The notes: generated by a model from the sequence alone, not told the origin. 64,000 nucleotides of DNA from Burkholderia sp. OK233 (GCF_900230185.1 NZ_OCSR01000001.1:1860001-1924000), one strand, 5' to 3'. Shown: positions 10,014 through 19,954, counted from the stretch's first letter. Made by a program: numbers and translations.

Positions 10014-11144
10014 GTGGCGCAAGACCCCGCAGACGGCGTGTACCTGGGATTGATGTCCGGCACGAGCATGGACGGCGTGGACGGTGTTGCCGTCAGATTC
10101 GCGAAAGGAAAGCCGCCGGTGGTGCTGGCCGAGGCGTTTGTCGGTTTCGCGGCAGGCTTGCGCGACGCGCTGTTCGCGCTTCAACAGCCCGGGGACAACG
10201 AGATCGAGCGTGAAGCGCTGGCCGCCAATGCGCTCGCCACGCGCTACACGGTGTGCTGCCACGAATTGCTGGGCGCCAGCCGCGTGCCGGCCTCGGAAGT
10301 CCGTGCAATCGGCGTGCACGGTCAGACGGTGCGGCATCGGCCGGAAAAGGGTTATACGCGACAGATCAACAACCCGGCGCTGCTCGCCGAAATGATGCAC
10401 ATCGACGTGGTCGCCGATTTTCGCAGCCGCGACGTCGCAGCCGGCGGCCAGGGCGCGCCGCTCGTGCCGGCGTTTCACGCCACGGTGTTCGGCGCGAAAG
10501 ACGAAACGCGGGTGGTCTGCAATCTCGGCGGCATCAGCAATATCACGGTCCTGAACGCGACCGGCGGCGTGCGCGGTTTCGACTGCGGACCGGCGAACGC
10601 TCTGCTCGACGAATGGGCGCAGCGCCATCTCGGCAAGCCTTTCGACGAAAACGGCCATTTCGCCGCGGGCGGGCAGGTCGATCGCACGTTGCTGAACGCT
10701 CTGCTCGACGAGCCCTTTTTCTCGCAACAACCGCCGAAAAGCACCGGCCGTGACCTGTTCAACCCGCAATGGCTGGATGCCAAGCTCCAAACATTCGCCG
10801 CCCTCGCCCCCGCCGACGTGCAAGCCACACTCGTCGCGCTGACCGCCGTAACGGTTGCTCGCGAAATCGAACGGCATGCATCGGACGCCAGGGCGGTCTA
10901 TGTGTGTGGCGGCGGCGCGCGCAATCCGGAGATCCTGAAGGCACTGCATCAGGCGCTCGAGGACAGCGGCGTAAGCGGCGTGCCCGTGATGACAACCGAC
11001 GCGCTCGGCGTACCGCCAAGCCAGGTCGAACCGCTGGCCTTCGCGTGGCTGGCGATGCGCTGCGTGGCGCGCCTGCCGGGCAATTTGCCGGCCGTCACTG
11101 GCGCCACCGCCGAGCGCGTGCTGGGGGCGATCTACCCGCGGTGA
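10014..11144 (+). CDS. anmK: Anhydro-N-acetylmuramic acid kinase
   Basis: 376 aa starting at GTG 10014, chosen because GAGGAG lies just upstream and the family motif [12 protein letters not shown] follows at residues 10-21. It phosphorylates and opens 1,6-anhydroMurNAc released during peptidoglycan turnover, giving MurNAc-6-phosphate for recycling. Other conserved segments are [31 protein letters not shown] and [11 protein letters not shown], together with a C-terminal [11 protein letters not shown] nucleotide-binding loop. It is divergent from tyrS and ends at a bidirectional terminator facing erpA. Confidence 0.95.
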   Translation: MAQDPADGVYLGLMSGTSMDGVDGVAVRFAKGKPPVVLAEAFVGFAAGLRDALFALQQPGDNEIEREALAANALATRYTVCCHELLGASRVPASEVRAIGVHGQTVRHRPEKGYTRQINNPALLAEMMHIDVVADFRSRDVAAGGQGAPLVPAFHATVFGAKDETRVVCNLGGISNITVLNATGGVRGFDCGPANALLDEWAQRHLGKPFDENGHFAAGGQVDRTLLNALLDEPFFSQQPPKSTGRDLFNPQWLDAKLQTFAALAPADVQATLVALTAVTVAREIERHASDARAVYVCGGGARNPEILKALHQALEDSGVSGVPVMTTDALGVPPSQVEPLAFAWLAMRCVARLPGNLPAVTGATAERVLGAIYPR

Positions 11145-11171
11145 TCGAAGAGCCTGGGTTTTAGCTCAGTC

Positions 11172-11203
11172 AATAAAAAACGGGGCCAAAGCCCCGTTTT
11201 CCT
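11172..11203. terminator. Bidirectional terminator between anmK and erpA
   Basis: An A-run, then AACGGGGC-CAAA-GCCCCGTT followed by TT, gives a perfect 8-bp stem flanked by A and T tracts. It lies between the convergent anmK and erpA genes and can serve both. Confidence 0.9.
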
Positions 11204-11228
11204 TTACGGCATGTCGACTAACCGGCCA

Positions 11229-11594
11229 TCAAACCGAGAACGACGAGCCGCAACCACACGTGCTCTGAGCATTCGGGTTCTTGATGACGAACTGCGCGCC
11301 GTTGATGTCGTCCTTATAGTCGATCTCAGCGCCGACCAGATACTGGTAGCTCATCGAATCGATCAGCAGCTGGACGCCGCTCTTGTTCATGACGGTGTCG
11401 TCTTCGTTGACGGCTTCGTCGAACGTAAAACCGTACTGAAAGCCCGAGCAGCCGCCGCCCTGCACGAAAACGCGCAGTTTGAGGTCCGCATTGCCTTCTT
11501 CTTCGATCAGTTGCTTGACCTTGTCAGCCGCTGCGTCGGTAAAAACGAAGGGGGCGGGCATCTCGGTCACGGGTGTATCGGTGACTGCGTTCAT
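11229..11594 (-). CDS. erpA: Iron-sulfur cluster insertion protein ErpA
   Basis: 121 aa A-type carrier. The three cluster-ligating cysteines are visible in [11 protein letters not shown] and in the C-terminal [11 protein letters not shown]. The N-terminal extension ([15 protein letters not shown]) and the [32 protein letters not shown] segment fit ErpA better than IscA. It delivers Fe-S clusters to apoproteins such as IspG/IspH. It is a single gene downstream of the rplM-rpsI operon but separated from it by about 270 bp that include a terminator. Confidence 0.93.
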   Translation of the reverse strand: MNAVTDTPVTEMPAPFVFTDAAADKVKQLIEEEGNADLKLRVFVQGGGCSGFQYGFTFDEAVNEDDTVMNKSGVQLLIDSMSYQYLVGAEIDYKDDINGAQFVIKNPNAQSTCGCGSSFSV

Positions 11595-11785
11595 TCGAAC
11601 TCTCCAAAAAGCTTCTAACCGCTATTGTAGGGCTGATCTCGATATCGTGCCGAAGCCCACAAAATCAATGGGTGCTTCCAGCAAATTCAATGGTCGGCCC
11701 TGATGCCGCCACCAGCCTGCCTGAACAGGCCAAATCGCCGACCGGCAACAACACCCTTGCCGCGAAGCCTGGCCGCGAACCAATG

Positions 11786-11822
11786 AAAAAAGCCGCCTTC
11801 GCGAAAGCGTTGGCGGCTTTTG
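11786..11822. terminator. Terminator downstream of rpsI
   Basis: AAAAGCCGCC (11788-11797) pairs with GGCGGCTTTT (11812-11821), capped by an inner CGC-GAAA-GCG tetraloop. A and T tracts flank both sides. It ends the rplM-rpsI transcript on the minus strand. Confidence 0.88.
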
Positions 11823-11861
11823 CAGCATTCCAGCCCGGAAGCCGGAGTGCACACGAAGCGA

Positions 11862-12254
11862 TTAACGCTTCGAGAATTGCTTCCTGCGACGTGCCTTGTG
11901 GAAGCCGACCTTCTTACGTTCGACTTCACGAGCGTCACGCGTCACGAAGCCAGCCTTCGACAGTTCCGGCTTCAGCGTTGCGTCGTAGTCCATCAGCGCG
12001 CGGGTGATGCCGTGGCGAACCGCGCCGGCTTGACCCGTTTCACCGCCACCGTTCACGTTGACTTTGATGTCGAACGTAACGCCGTGGTTCGTGAGTTCCA
12101 GCGGCTGACGCACGATCATCAGCGACGTTTCGCGCGAGAAGTAATCGGCGATAGGCTTGCCGTTTACAATGATCTCGCCCTTGCCAGCCTTGATGAAGAC
12201 GCGTGCGACGGCGCTCTTGCGGCGGCCCGTGCCGTAATTCCAGTTACCGATCAT
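11862..12254 (-). CDS. rpsI: 30S ribosomal protein S9
   Basis: 130 aa, the normal S9 length, with [20 protein letters not shown] near the start, [14 protein letters not shown] in the middle and the basic tail [18 protein letters not shown] that reaches the ribosomal P site. It follows rplM with an 11-bp gap, the nearly universal L13-S9 operon. Confidence 0.98.
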   Translation of the reverse strand: MIGNWNYGTGRRKSAVARVFIKAGKGEIIVNGKPIADYFSRETSLMIVRQPLELTNHGVTFDIKVNVNGGGETGQAGAVRHGITRALMDYDATLKPELSKAGFVTRDAREVERKKVGFHKARRRKQFSKR

Positions 12255-12265
12255 GTGGGCTCCCC

Positions 12266-12694
12266 TTAGATCTCGAGCGCTTTCGGCTGTTGTGCCGAAT
12301 GCGGATGCGTTGCTTCAGCGTAGACCTTCAGCTTCTTGATCATCGCGTAGCCGAGCGGGCCCTTCGGCAGCATGCCCTTGACCGCTTTCTCGAGCGCACG
12401 GCCCGGGAAGCGTTCTTGCATCTTGCCGAACGTCGTTTCATAAATACCGCCCGGGTAACCCGAGTGACGGTAGTACTTCTTGTCAGTAGCCTTGTTGCCC
12501 GTGACGCGCAACTTGCCGGCGTTGATAACGATGATGAAATCACCGGTGTCGACGTGCGGAGTGAATTCAGGCTTGTGCTTGCCGCGAAGACGGTGTGCCA
12601 CTTCGCTGGCGACACGCCCGAGAACCTTATCCGTCGCGTCAATCACGTACCATTCACGCGTAACCTCATGGGCTTTTGCGGAAAACGTCTTCAT
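12266..12694 (-). CDS. rplM: 50S ribosomal protein L13
   Basis: 142 aa from ATG 12694 ([19 protein letters not shown]), the universal L13 start; the frame extends upstream without homology. Typical segments are [56 protein letters not shown] and a C-terminus ending [15 protein letters not shown]. It is the first gene of the rplM-rpsI operon, preceded by a strong promoter about 115 nt upstream, so a leader of that length is expected. Confidence 0.98.
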   Translation of the reverse strand: MKTFSAKAHEVTREWYVIDATDKVLGRVASEVAHRLRGKHKPEFTPHVDTGDFIIVINAGKLRVTGNKATDKKYYRHSGYPGGIYETTFGKMQERFPGRALEKAVKGMLPKGPLGYAMIKKLKVYAEATHPHSAQQPKALEI

Positions 12695-12815
12695 GATCGA
12701 TCCAAAAAAATTGCTGCGCCCAATGTATTTTTTCCTGCTTGTAGTGTGCGCATCGAGGCGCGTGCAGGCTCTCCCTGGTTCTTCCTCCGCGGGCGCGGAT
12801 GCGGAAAAGCTCTGA

Positions 12816-12845
12816 ATTATAAAGGAATTTGTCACGCCGAGTCAA
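12816..12845 (-). promoter_or_regulatory. Sigma-70 promoter of rplM-rpsI
   Basis: On the minus strand, TTGACT (12840-12845) is followed after 18 bp by a perfect TATAAT (12816-12821). Transcription should start near 12809, giving a leader of roughly 115 nt before the rplM ATG. Confidence 0.85.
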
Positions 12846-12952
12846 AGCTTGCGGGGGTTTGGGCGAGAAATCGGGCGATCCGGTGGCCAGATACGGCCAT
12901 TTACCCTGCCCACTAGCCCTGAAACTGGCATCGCCGATTACGGCGACGCGGG

Positions 12953-13043
12953 CGAAAAAAAACCCGAACGAGCGGTTCGGGTTTAATCCACCAAAGGAGG
13001 AGGTGGAGGAGACAGCGGAGGTTGCAGAACTGTTGCAACCGAT
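12953..13043 (-). ncRNA. Candidate anti-Shine-Dalgarno small RNA
   Basis: Visible on the minus strand: a promoter (13051-13079), then a roughly 90-nt transcript with three hairpins. Hairpin 1 is GGTTGCA/TGCAACC (13020-13040). Hairpin 2 is CCACC/GGTGG (12988-13006), whose 9-nt loop is UCCUCCUUU, the same letters as the anti-SD end of 16S rRNA. A terminator stem with U8 follows. No ORF is needed to explain it. From memory this architecture resembles Rfam RF02278 ('betaproteobacteria toxic small RNA'), whose Burkholderia members regulate mRNAs through a CCUCC loop; I cannot check the match here. It lies between rplM and an OsmC gene as an independent unit. The likely action, by inference, is pairing with SD sequences of target mRNAs. 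Confidence 0.78.
12955..12984 (-). terminator. Terminator of the candidate sRNA
   Basis: On the minus strand AAACCCGAAC (12975-12984) pairs with GTTCGGGTTT (12960-12969) around a 5-nt loop, followed by eight T residues in all. No protein gene on the minus strand lies within 1 kb upstream, so this terminator belongs to the small transcript. Confidence 0.88.
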
Positions 13044-13050
13044 GGGATCG

Positions 13051-13079
13051 ATTATATGAGGCGCACTTGTGCGACGCAA
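13051..13079 (-). promoter_or_regulatory. Sigma-70 promoter of the candidate sRNA
   Basis: The minus strand reads TTGCGT (13074-13079), a 17-bp spacer, then a perfect TATAAT (13051-13056). The predicted start is at about 13043, eight bases downstream. Confidence 0.8.
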
Positions 13080-13089
13080 GAACATTTGC

Positions 13090-13112
13090 ATTGTGAAATG
13101 CGATTTCATAAT
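13090..13112. promoter_or_regulatory. 23-bp near-perfect dyad upstream of the sRNA promoter
   Basis: ATTGTGAAAT and ATTTCATAAT flank GCG. The 10-bp arms match at nine positions. It sits 10 bp upstream of the sRNA -35 box, a position typical of an activator site. The regulator is unknown. Confidence 0.45.
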
Positions 13113-13377
13113 GTGACAGACGCGCCCACAGACAGGAAAATACTGAATTCCTTTTAAAATCAATAGCAAAAGCCATTTTAAGCGGCTGCCTAAGCAGACA
13201 TCATCTAGAGTAAAACCCCTAAATCCGTCAGGGCATTCCCGAATCGGCGGAACATGCCGCACCGCAACACGCAAGCGGTCATCGAGCATAAGTTCCGGCG
13301 AAAGTCCCTTCGGGCGGACGCGCAAACACCGGGCTACAATGCGTTTTCGATATAAGCGCAGCGCGGTGGAGCACAGC

Positions 13378-13800
13378 ATGGAATGCAAAGTTAGCTGGAT
13401 GGGGCAAGACGGGATGGCATTTGCAGCCGAGACGGGCAGCGGCCATCTGGTCACGATGGATGGCGCGCCGGAAGGCGGCGGCCGCAATCTCGCGCCGCGT
13501 CCGATGGAAATGGTTCTGCTCGGCACGGGCGGCTGCACGGCATACGACGTCGTGATGATCCTGAAGAAAAGCCGCCAGGAAATCGCCGGCTGCTCGGTGA
13601 CGCTGAAAGCCGAACGCGCCAGCGAAGACCCGAAAGTGTTCACCAGGATTCACTTCCACTTCACCGTGACGGGCAAAAATCTGAACCCGGCGACGGTGGA
13701 ACGCGCGATCAATCTGTCGCACGACAAATACTGCTCGGCGTCGATCATGATCGCGAAGACCGCTGAGCTCACGCACTCATTCGATATCGTCGCAGGCTGA
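13378..13800 (+). CDS. OsmC family protein
   Basis: 140 aa from ATG 13378, preceded by GTGGAG; an upstream in-frame ATG at 13339 lacks both homology and a ribosome site. The OsmC/Ohr fold is indicated by RPMEMVLLGTGGCTAYDVVMILKK, where the cysteine is the expected reactive residue, and by a C-terminal DKYCSASIMIAKTAELTHSFDIV, which supplies the second cysteine. Family members reduce organic hydroperoxides or are osmotically induced, but many YhfA-like members, which this resembles in size, have no proven substrate. It is a single gene ending at a hairpin shared with rnpB. Confidence 0.85.
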   Translation: MECKVSWMGQDGMAFAAETGSGHLVTMDGAPEGGGRNLAPRPMEMVLLGTGGCTAYDVVMILKKSRQEIAGCSVTLKAERASEDPKVFTRIHFHFTVTGKNLNPATVERAINLSHDKYCSASIMIAKTAELTHSFDIVAG

Positions 13801-13862
13801 GCGCGGCGCTTCGGCTTCTGCGCGGATGGCCGCACATTTAGCCAAACCAACGCGTCAAAATA

Positions 13863-13896
13863 AAAATGCCGGCGTCCACACGGACGCCGGCATTTT
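13863..13896. terminator. Bidirectional terminator between OsmC gene and rnpB
   Basis: AAAATGCCGGCGTCC-ACAC-GGACGCCGGCATTTT is a perfect 15-bp stem with a 4-nt loop. A/T tracts at both ends let it stop both the OsmC transcript and rnpB. Confidence 0.92.
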
Positions 13897-13901
13897 CTGT
13901 T

Positions 13902-14322
<421 letters not shown>

Positions 14323-14485
14323 GGGCGCATTTTAACACTGTGACGGATACGTGCGGCCTCGACGGCTGGAACAGCCGGATGGCGCCGCTATCCCGCTCGA
14401 ACCGAGGCGACGCTTCGACTCAAGATGCGTCTGCGCGGGGCAATCGCTCAAGCCGTTCTTCAACGCGTTCACCCGAAGCGGGTCT

Positions 14486-15319
14486 CTAGCGCGAACGTCG
14501 TCCTGCACGAAAGACAGACGTGTCGTCGTAAAACGCGGACGATTCGTTCTCGGCGCACCAGCCGGGAATCCCCAGTACGGGTAGCGGCGCAAACATGCGG
14601 CTCGTCAAATCCACGGTGTTCAGGAGTGCCGTGCTGACAGACTCGTCGAGCCATGCGTCGCGTGCCGCGGCGTCCCATCCGAAGTACCCGGGCGGCACGT
14701 CGACGATCCACGCGTGGCCCGTGCAGGCCTTGAACGGCGCGATCAGCTTTTCCAACAGCGCGTGACCGAAGCAGCGCACCTCGCAGCGTGCGCCCCAGGC
14801 ATCACGGTGAGCGACCATCAGCGTCTGCCAGTCGAACCCACGCAGTGCCGCGCTCAACGCCGGGTCGGCACAGGCGAACAGCAGCGCGTTTTCGTCGAAC
14901 AAGGTCAGCGTATCGCGCACGCCGCCGCGGGTCGGACCGACGCCTAACACGTCGATCGCCGCCGACTGACGCGCGTTCAGCGCCGCCTTGATCCGGGGAA
15001 ACGCAAACCACATCGACCCGTTGAAGAAGTCATGCAGGTTGTGGCGCGTCGGCACGCAGCCCGTCGACGCGATGTGCGCCTCGTAAGCCGCGCCTGGCGG
15101 CAGATCGTCCTGCGCAATGAACGCGAGGCGCTGACCACGCCCTGTCACCTGCCGCATCTCGCCGGCATCGGCATTCATTTCCGCGAGCAAGGCCGCGTAG
15201 CTCGTCAGCGCGCCCTGCTGCCAGCGCTCGCCGCGCGCCGCGAACTGCGCGAACCACGGCGTCGACCAGTCGATATCGGCGAAACCGAAGCCGACGCGCG
15301 CCGCCTCTTGCACCTGCAT
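14486..15319 (-). CDS. DUF3025 domain-containing protein
   Basis: 277 aa protein of unknown function. The pattern TGCVPTRHNLHDFFNGSMWFAFPRIKAALN in the middle, followed by DALLFACADP-like text and HALLEKL, is what I know from the DUF3025 family found mainly in beta- and gammaproteobacteria. No signal peptide or membrane segment is visible, and no catalytic motif can be named. It lies 11 bp downstream of pyrC and is probably cotranscribed with it, as I recall from related genomes, but no role in pyrimidine metabolism follows from the sequence. Confidence 0.75.
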   Translation of the reverse strand: MQVQEAARVGFGFADIDWSTPWFAQFAARGERWQQGALTSYAALLAEMNADAGEMRQVTGRGQRLAFIAQDDLPPGAAYEAHIASTGCVPTRHNLHDFFNGSMWFAFPRIKAALNARQSAAIDVLGVGPTRGGVRDTLTLFDENALLFACADPALSAALRGFDWQTLMVAHRDAWGARCEVRCFGHALLEKLIAPFKACTGHAWIVDVPPGYFGWDAAARDAWLDESVSTALLNTVDLTSRMFAPLPVLGIPGWCAENESSAFYDDTSVFRAGRRSR

Positions 15320-15330
15320 CTAATGCAACC

Positions 15331-16410
15331 TCAGACGAGGCGCCAGCCAATCGACTCACCGCCACGCAGCGGCACAACAGGCGTGTCGCCGACCGGCAAT
15401 TCAGCCGGCAGCGTCCACTCTTCGCGACGCAGCGTGACCTTCTCTTCGCTGCGAGGCAGGCCGTAGAAATCCGCGCCGAAGAAGCTGGCGAAGCCTTCGA
15501 GCTGGTCCAGTGCGCCGGCCTTGTCGAAGGCTTCCGTATAGAGTTCGAGCGCATGCAGCGCCGTGTAGCAACCCGCGCAACCGCACGCGTGCTCCTTCAA
15601 GCCCTTCGGATGCGGCGCGCTATCCGTGCCGAGGAAGAAGCGCGGATTGCCCGAGGTCGCCGCATCAACCAGCGCCACGCGATGCGTCTCGCGCTTCAAC
15701 ACCGGCAGGCAGTAGTAATGCGGGCGAATGCCACCCTGGAAGATCGCGTTGCGGTTGTACAGCAGATGGTGCGCAGTGATCGTCGCGCCCAGCAGCCCCG
15801 GCGCCACGCCCGCTTCACGAATGTAGTCGACGGCATCTTTCGTGGTGATGTGCTCGAACACCACCTTCAGCGCCGGAAATGCGCGTCGCAGCGGCGTCAT
15901 CACGCGATCGATGAACACTTTCTCGCGGTCGAACAGGTCGATCGACGAATCCGTCACTTCGCCGTGCACCAGCAGCGGCATGCCGGTTTCCTGCATCACT
16001 TCGAGCGTTTTGGCGCACTTCATGATGTCGGTGACGCCTGCGTCCGAGTTGGTCGTCGCACCCGCCGGGTACAGCTTCACGCCATGCACGAAGCCACTTT
16101 CGCGCGCGCGGCGGATTTCGTCGGGCGGCGTGTTGTCGGTGAGGTACAGCGTCATCAGCGGTTCGAACTTCGCCCCAGCCGGGATCGCGGCGACGATGCG
16201 TTCGCGGTACGCCTCTGCCATCGCGGTCGTGGTGACCGGCGGCTTCAGGTTAGGCATGATGATCGCGCGCCCGAACTGGCGCGCGGTATCCGGCAACACG
16301 GCGGCGAGCATCTCGCCGTCGCGAACGTGCAGGTGCCAGTCGTCCGGGCGGGTGAGCGTAACGGTGTCGATGGTGTCGATCGAGTCGAGGGGGGCGTTGG
16401 AAGCGGTCAT
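15331..16410 (-). CDS. pyrC: Dihydroorotase (class II)
   Basis: 359 aa from ATG 16410; the frame runs 22 codons further upstream but without family similarity. Metal-binding HLH is in [12 protein letters not shown], the carbamylated lysine is in [13 protein letters not shown], and further ligands lie in [24 protein letters not shown] and LGTDSAPHP. The single-domain 340-360 aa form is the E. coli PyrC type. It closes carbamoyl-aspartate to dihydroorotate in pyrimidine synthesis. The ribosome binding site is weak, so the start carries some doubt. Confidence 0.95.
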   Translation of the reverse strand: MTASNAPLDSIDTIDTVTLTRPDDWHLHVRDGEMLAAVLPDTARQFGRAIIMPNLKPPVTTTAMAEAYRERIVAAIPAGAKFEPLMTLYLTDNTPPDEIRRARESGFVHGVKLYPAGATTNSDAGVTDIMKCAKTLEVMQETGMPLLVHGEVTDSSIDLFDREKVFIDRVMTPLRRAFPALKVVFEHITTKDAVDYIREAGVAPGLLGATITAHHLLYNRNAIFQGGIRPHYYCLPVLKRETHRVALVDAATSGNPRFFLGTDSAPHPKGLKEHACGCAGCYTALHALELYTEAFDKAGALDQLEGFASFFGADFYGLPRSEEKVTLRREEWTLPAELPVGDTPVVPLRGGESIGWRLV

Positions 16411-16599
16411 GGCGAGAGGGGATCGAGATTCGGCGGCAAAAAAGCAAATCGGCATGCTCGAAGCGTTACAAATCACAGCAATTCGCAGCGCTAGAGCCTA
16501 AACACACGTCAATTTTGCTATTTGGCGCTTCTGGCTCGGTGATATGCTTGGAAAATCATCATTGTAACGGCTCGCCCCGTTCACAGGCTTACCCGCAAC

Positions 16600-17526
16600 A
16601 TGTGCCAACTTCTCGGAATGAACTGCGCCGCGCCGACGGACGTCACGTTCTCGTTCACCGGCTTTGCGGCGCGCGGCGGCGTCACCGATCACCACGCGGA
16701 CGGCTGGGGCATCGCCTTCTTCGAAGACAAAGCGTGCCGCCTGTTCATCGACCATCAATCGTCGGCCACCTCGCCGATCGCCGAGATGGTCAAGCGCTAC
16801 CCGATCAAATCGAAGAACACGATCGCGCATATCCGCAAGGCGACGCAAGGGCACATCCTGCTGGAAAACTGCCATCCGTTCATGCGCGAGCTGTGGGGGC
16901 GCCACTGGATCTTCGCGCACAACGGCGACCTGAAAGATTATTCGCCGGCGCTCAACGGCGTCTATCAACCCGTCGGCACAACCGATAGCGAACTCGCCTT
17001 CTGCGCGTTGCTGCAAGGTTTGCGCAAGGCTTTCCCGGGCTGCCAGCCGCCGCTGGAAGAACTGTTCGCGGCGCTCGAAACGCTCACGCGCGAGATCACG
17101 CAATTCGGCGTGTTCAATTTCCTGATGTCGAACGGCCAGGCGCTGTTCGCACATTGCTCGACACATCTGCATTACATCGTGCGGCGCTGGCCGTTCTCGA
17201 CCGCGCATCTGGTCGATGCCGACGTGTCGATCGATTTCGCCAAGTACACGACACCGGAAGACCGTGTCGCCGTGATTGCGACCAAGCCGCTCACCGATAA
17301 CGAAGTGTGGACCGCCTTCAAACCGGGCGATCTGCTGATGTTCCAGCACGGCGAAGTGATCGGCCGGGTCAACGTGCCGGTGCCGGATTCGGTGTTGGAG
17401 AAACTGCGCAATCCGGCGTTGGATGCATCGGCTTCGGCGACTACGATTGCGGCTTCGGTTGAGGCAGTGGCCACGGCCGAGGTCGACCTCGAAGCGGCGG
17501 ACGACACCGCCGCTTTCGAATCCTGA
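16600..17526 (+). CDS. Class II glutamine amidotransferase (YafJ-like)
   Basis: 308 aa. The sequence begins MCQLLGMNC, placing Cys2 as the N-terminal nucleophile of the Ntn-type glutaminase domain after Met removal. HADGWGIAFFED, HIRKATQGHI, NCHPFMRELWGRHWIFAHNGDL and GTTDSELAF complete the glutaminase fold. There is no second synthetase domain, so the acceptor substrate is unknown; E. coli YafJ is likewise uncharacterised. The tail after about residue 270 is Ala-rich and probably disordered. It is divergent from pyrC. Confidence 0.85.
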   Translation: MCQLLGMNCAAPTDVTFSFTGFAARGGVTDHHADGWGIAFFEDKACRLFIDHQSSATSPIAEMVKRYPIKSKNTIAHIRKATQGHILLENCHPFMRELWGRHWIFAHNGDLKDYSPALNGVYQPVGTTDSELAFCALLQGLRKAFPGCQPPLEELFAALETLTREITQFGVFNFLMSNGQALFAHCSTHLHYIVRRWPFSTAHLVDADVSIDFAKYTTPEDRVAVIATKPLTDNEVWTAFKPGDLLMFQHGEVIGRVNVPVPDSVLEKLRNPALDASASATTIAASVEAVATAEVDLEAADDTAAFES

Positions 17527-17685
17527 TCTGCGAATGCGCTCGCTAACGTCCGGACGCGGACCCCACGCCCACATTCGCAAACACAAACGCAAGAATTCTT
17601 AGCCCGCATCTGCATTCACGCACGGCAGAACAACCGGCCCGCGCGTGCCTCGCAAACATCAGAAGGCCAACGTCAAAAACGAAAA

Positions 17686-17718
17686 AGCCACCCGGTTTGC
17701 GCCGGGTGGCTTTTTTTC
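17686..17718. terminator. Bidirectional terminator between amidotransferase and gltL
   Basis: AGCCACCCGG (17686-17695) pairs with CCGGGTGGCT (17702-17711) around TTTGCG, followed by a run of T and preceded by A residues. It lies between two convergent transcripts. Confidence 0.9.
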
Positions 17719-17761
17719 TGCACGGGCCACGCCAACCAACCAGCGCGGCCCAGCGACACCC

Positions 17762-18487
17762 TCAGTGCAGGATCTTCGCCAGAAAATCCTTCGCGCGATC
17801 CGACTTCGGATTCGCGAAGAAGTCTTCCTTCTTGTCGTCTTCCACGATCAAGCCCTTGTCCATGAAGATCACGCGGTGCGCGACCTTCTTGGCAAAGCCC
17901 ATTTCGTGCGTGACGCACATCATTGTCATGCCTTCCTGCGCGAGTTCGACCATCACGTCGAGCACTTCATTGATCATTTCCGGATCAAGTGCCGAAGTCG
18001 GCTCGTCGAACAGCATGGCGATCGGGTCCATCGACAACGCGCGCGCAATCGCCACACGCTGCTGCTGACCGCCCGACAATTGCCCCGGAAACTTATCCGC
18101 ATGCGCACGCAGACCGACGCGATCGAGCAGCTTGTAGCCCTTGGTCGTGGCTTCGTCCTTCGAGCGGCCGAGCACCTTGACCTGCGCAAGCGTCAGGTTC
18201 TGCACGATCGACAGATGCGGAAACAGCTCGAAATGCTGGAACACCATGCCGACCTTGGCACGCAGCTTCGACAGATTGGTTTTCTTGTCGGTCAGCGATT
18301 GGCCGTTGATGACGATCTCGCCCTTCTGGAACGGCTCGAGGCCGTTGACGGTTTTGATCAGCGTGGACTTGCCCGAACCCGACGGCCCGCACACCACCAC
18401 CACTTCACCTTTTTTGACTTCCGTCGTGCAGTCGGTCAGCACTTGAAACTGACCGTACCACTTCGAAACATTCTTGATAGAGATCAT
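17762..18487 (-). CDS. gltL: Glutamate/aspartate ABC transporter ATP-binding protein
   Basis: 241 aa from ATG 18487 ([17 protein letters not shown]), the standard length for polar amino acid ATPases. Walker A is GPSGSGKST, the ABC signature is [15 protein letters not shown], Walker B is [12 protein letters not shown], and the switch His is in CVTHEMGFA. The start overlaps the gltK stop by 4 bases (ATGA). It powers uptake with GltJ and GltK of substrate delivered by GltI. Confidence 0.93.
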   Translation of the reverse strand: MISIKNVSKWYGQFQVLTDCTTEVKKGEVVVVCGPSGSGKSTLIKTVNGLEPFQKGEIVINGQSLTDKKTNLSKLRAKVGMVFQHFELFPHLSIVQNLTLAQVKVLGRSKDEATTKGYKLLDRVGLRAHADKFPGQLSGGQQQRVAIARALSMDPIAMLFDEPTSALDPEMINEVLDVMVELAQEGMTMMCVTHEMGFAKKVAHRVIFMDKGLIVEDDKKEDFFANPKSDRAKDFLAKILH

Positions 18488-19161
18488 CTTGCGACCTTTT
18501 TCTGAAGACCTTTGACGAGGCTCGACGCGATCACGCAGATCACGAAATAACACGCGCCCGCGAACAGTACCATTTCGACATTCGTGCCGTCACGGTCGCC
18601 AATATTCGTGGCGGTGCGGAAGAAGTCGGCGAGGCTGATCACGTAGACGAGCGACGTATCCTGAAACAGCACGATACCTTGCGTAAGCAGCAGCGGCACC
18701 ATCGCGCGGAACGCCTGCGGCAGCACGATGAGGCGCATCGCCTGCGGGTAGCTCATGCCGAGCGCAAACGCGGCATTGACCTGCCCGCGCGGCACCGCCT
18801 GAATACCGGCGCGGATGATCTCCGAATAGTACGCTGCCTCGAAGAGCGAGAAAGCGACCATCGCCGAAGCGAGGCGAATGTCGATATCCGGCGACAGGCC
18901 CAGCACGTTCTGCAGCACCTGCGGCACGATCAGGAAGAACCATAGCAGCACCATCACCAGCGGGATCGAACGGAACACCGTCACGTAGGCCTTGGCGAAC
19001 CATTCGAACGGCTTGATCGGCGACAGCCGCATGATCGCGAGAAGGGTGCCCCAGACAATGCCGATCACGATCGCGATCAGCGTGATCTTGATGGTGACGA
19101 TAGCGCCGGTCCACAGCGTAGGCAGTGCGCCCGGAATACCGCTCCAGTCGAAATGGTGCAT
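18484..19161 (-). CDS. gltK: Glutamate/aspartate ABC transporter permease GltK
   Basis: 225 aa from ATG 19161, chosen over a GTG one codon earlier because GGAGG lies 6 bases ahead of the ATG and the ATG overlaps the gltJ stop (TGATG). HisM-type inner-membrane permease with several hydrophobic segments. The loop ENVA-type EAA motif appears as [29 protein letters not shown], which docks the ATPase. It forms a heterodimer with GltJ. Confidence 0.92.
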   Translation of the reverse strand: MHHFDWSGIPGALPTLWTGAIVTIKITLIAIVIGIVWGTLLAIMRLSPIKPFEWFAKAYVTVFRSIPLVMVLLWFFLIVPQVLQNVLGLSPDIDIRLASAMVAFSLFEAAYYSEIIRAGIQAVPRGQVNAAFALGMSYPQAMRLIVLPQAFRAMVPLLLTQGIVLFQDTSLVYVISLADFFRTATNIGDRDGTNVEMVLFAGACYFVICVIASSLVKGLQKKVAR

Positions 19162-19901
19162 CACTTACCTCCGATATAGCCGGGCAACCGGGTCCTGGCT
19201 TCGACCCAGCGCATCAATTGCATCACGACCAGATTGATCAGCACATACGCCAACGTGACCGCGATGAACGACTCATACGTCTGCGACGTGTAGTCGACCA
19301 GCTGGCGCGCCTGAGCCGACAGATCCAGCAGACCGATGGTCGACGCGACCGCCGAGTTCTTGAAGATGTTCAGAAACTCGGACGTGAGCGGCGGCACGAT
19401 GATCCGGTACGCAACCGGCAGCAGCACGTAGCGATACGTCTGCCATTGCGTGAAACCCATTGCCAGACCCGCGGCGCGCTGGCCGCGCGGCAGCGCGTTG
19501 ATACCCGAGCGCACCTGCTCGCACACACGTGCGGCAGTGAAGAGCCCAAGGCACAGGATCGACGACGAAAAGAACTGCGCGCCCGGCGGCAGTTGCTTGT
19601 ACCAGTTACCGATCGACGCGGGCAACAACTCCGGTATCACCAGATACCAGATGAAGAACTGCACGATCAGCGGGATGTTGCGGAAAATCGCGACATAGAG
19701 CGTACCGATACCCGACGCCCATTTGTTCGGCACTGTGCGCAGCACACCGAACAACGAACCGACGATCAGCGCGATCACCCATGCCGACAGCGACACGGTA
19801 ATCGTCACCCAGAAGCCGGACATTAGCCAGCCCAGATAGGTGGTCGGCTCGCCGGTGGAGACCGGACTCAGCAGAATGCCCCAATTCCAGTGATATGACA
19901 T
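19161..19901 (-). CDS. gltJ: Glutamate/aspartate ABC transporter permease GltJ
   Basis: 246 aa from ATG 19901 ([14 protein letters not shown]). A TTG two codons upstream would also be open, but GGAG is spaced 8 bases from the ATG. The EAA loop is [28 protein letters not shown]. Multiple membrane segments are clear. It is preceded by a hairpin in the gltI-gltJ gap that may reduce readthrough relative to the binding protein. Confidence 0.92.
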   Translation of the reverse strand: MSYHWNWGILLSPVSTGEPTTYLGWLMSGFWVTITVSLSAWVIALIVGSLFGVLRTVPNKWASGIGTLYVAIFRNIPLIVQFFIWYLVIPELLPASIGNWYKQLPPGAQFFSSSILCLGLFTAARVCEQVRSGINALPRGQRAAGLAMGFTQWQTYRYVLLPVAYRIIVPPLTSEFLNIFKNSAVASTIGLLDLSAQARQLVDYTSQTYESFIAVTLAYVLINLVVMQLMRWVEARTRLPGYIGGK

Positions 19902-19915
19902 GACCAAGACTCCAG

Positions 19916-19954
19916 CAAAAAGAAACGGAAGAAGCGCGTGGCCCCTTCCGTTTC
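19916..19954 (-). terminator. Hairpin between gltI and gltJ (partial terminator)
   Basis: GAAACGGAA (19922-19930) and TTCCGTTTC (19946-19954) form a 9-bp stem, and on the minus strand the stem is followed by a short T run. Weak terminators after binding-protein genes commonly give excess binding protein over permease; here that is inference. Confidence 0.6.

Larger units (their letters stand above)
12695..13377. other. Gene-free region between rplM and OsmC
   Basis: 683 bp without a credible protein gene. It holds the rplM promoter and leader, the candidate sRNA with its promoter and terminator, and the dyad at 13090-13112. A TACAAT box at 13335-13340 may serve the OsmC gene. Between about 13113 and 13330 I see only somewhat AT-richer DNA with no defined element. 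Confidence 0.7.

Noticed and set aside
12829..13059. 76-codon plus-strand ORF ending EVAELLQPMGSII
   Set aside because: Overlaps the antisense of the sRNA, its terminator and the rplM promoter, which explain the sequence better.
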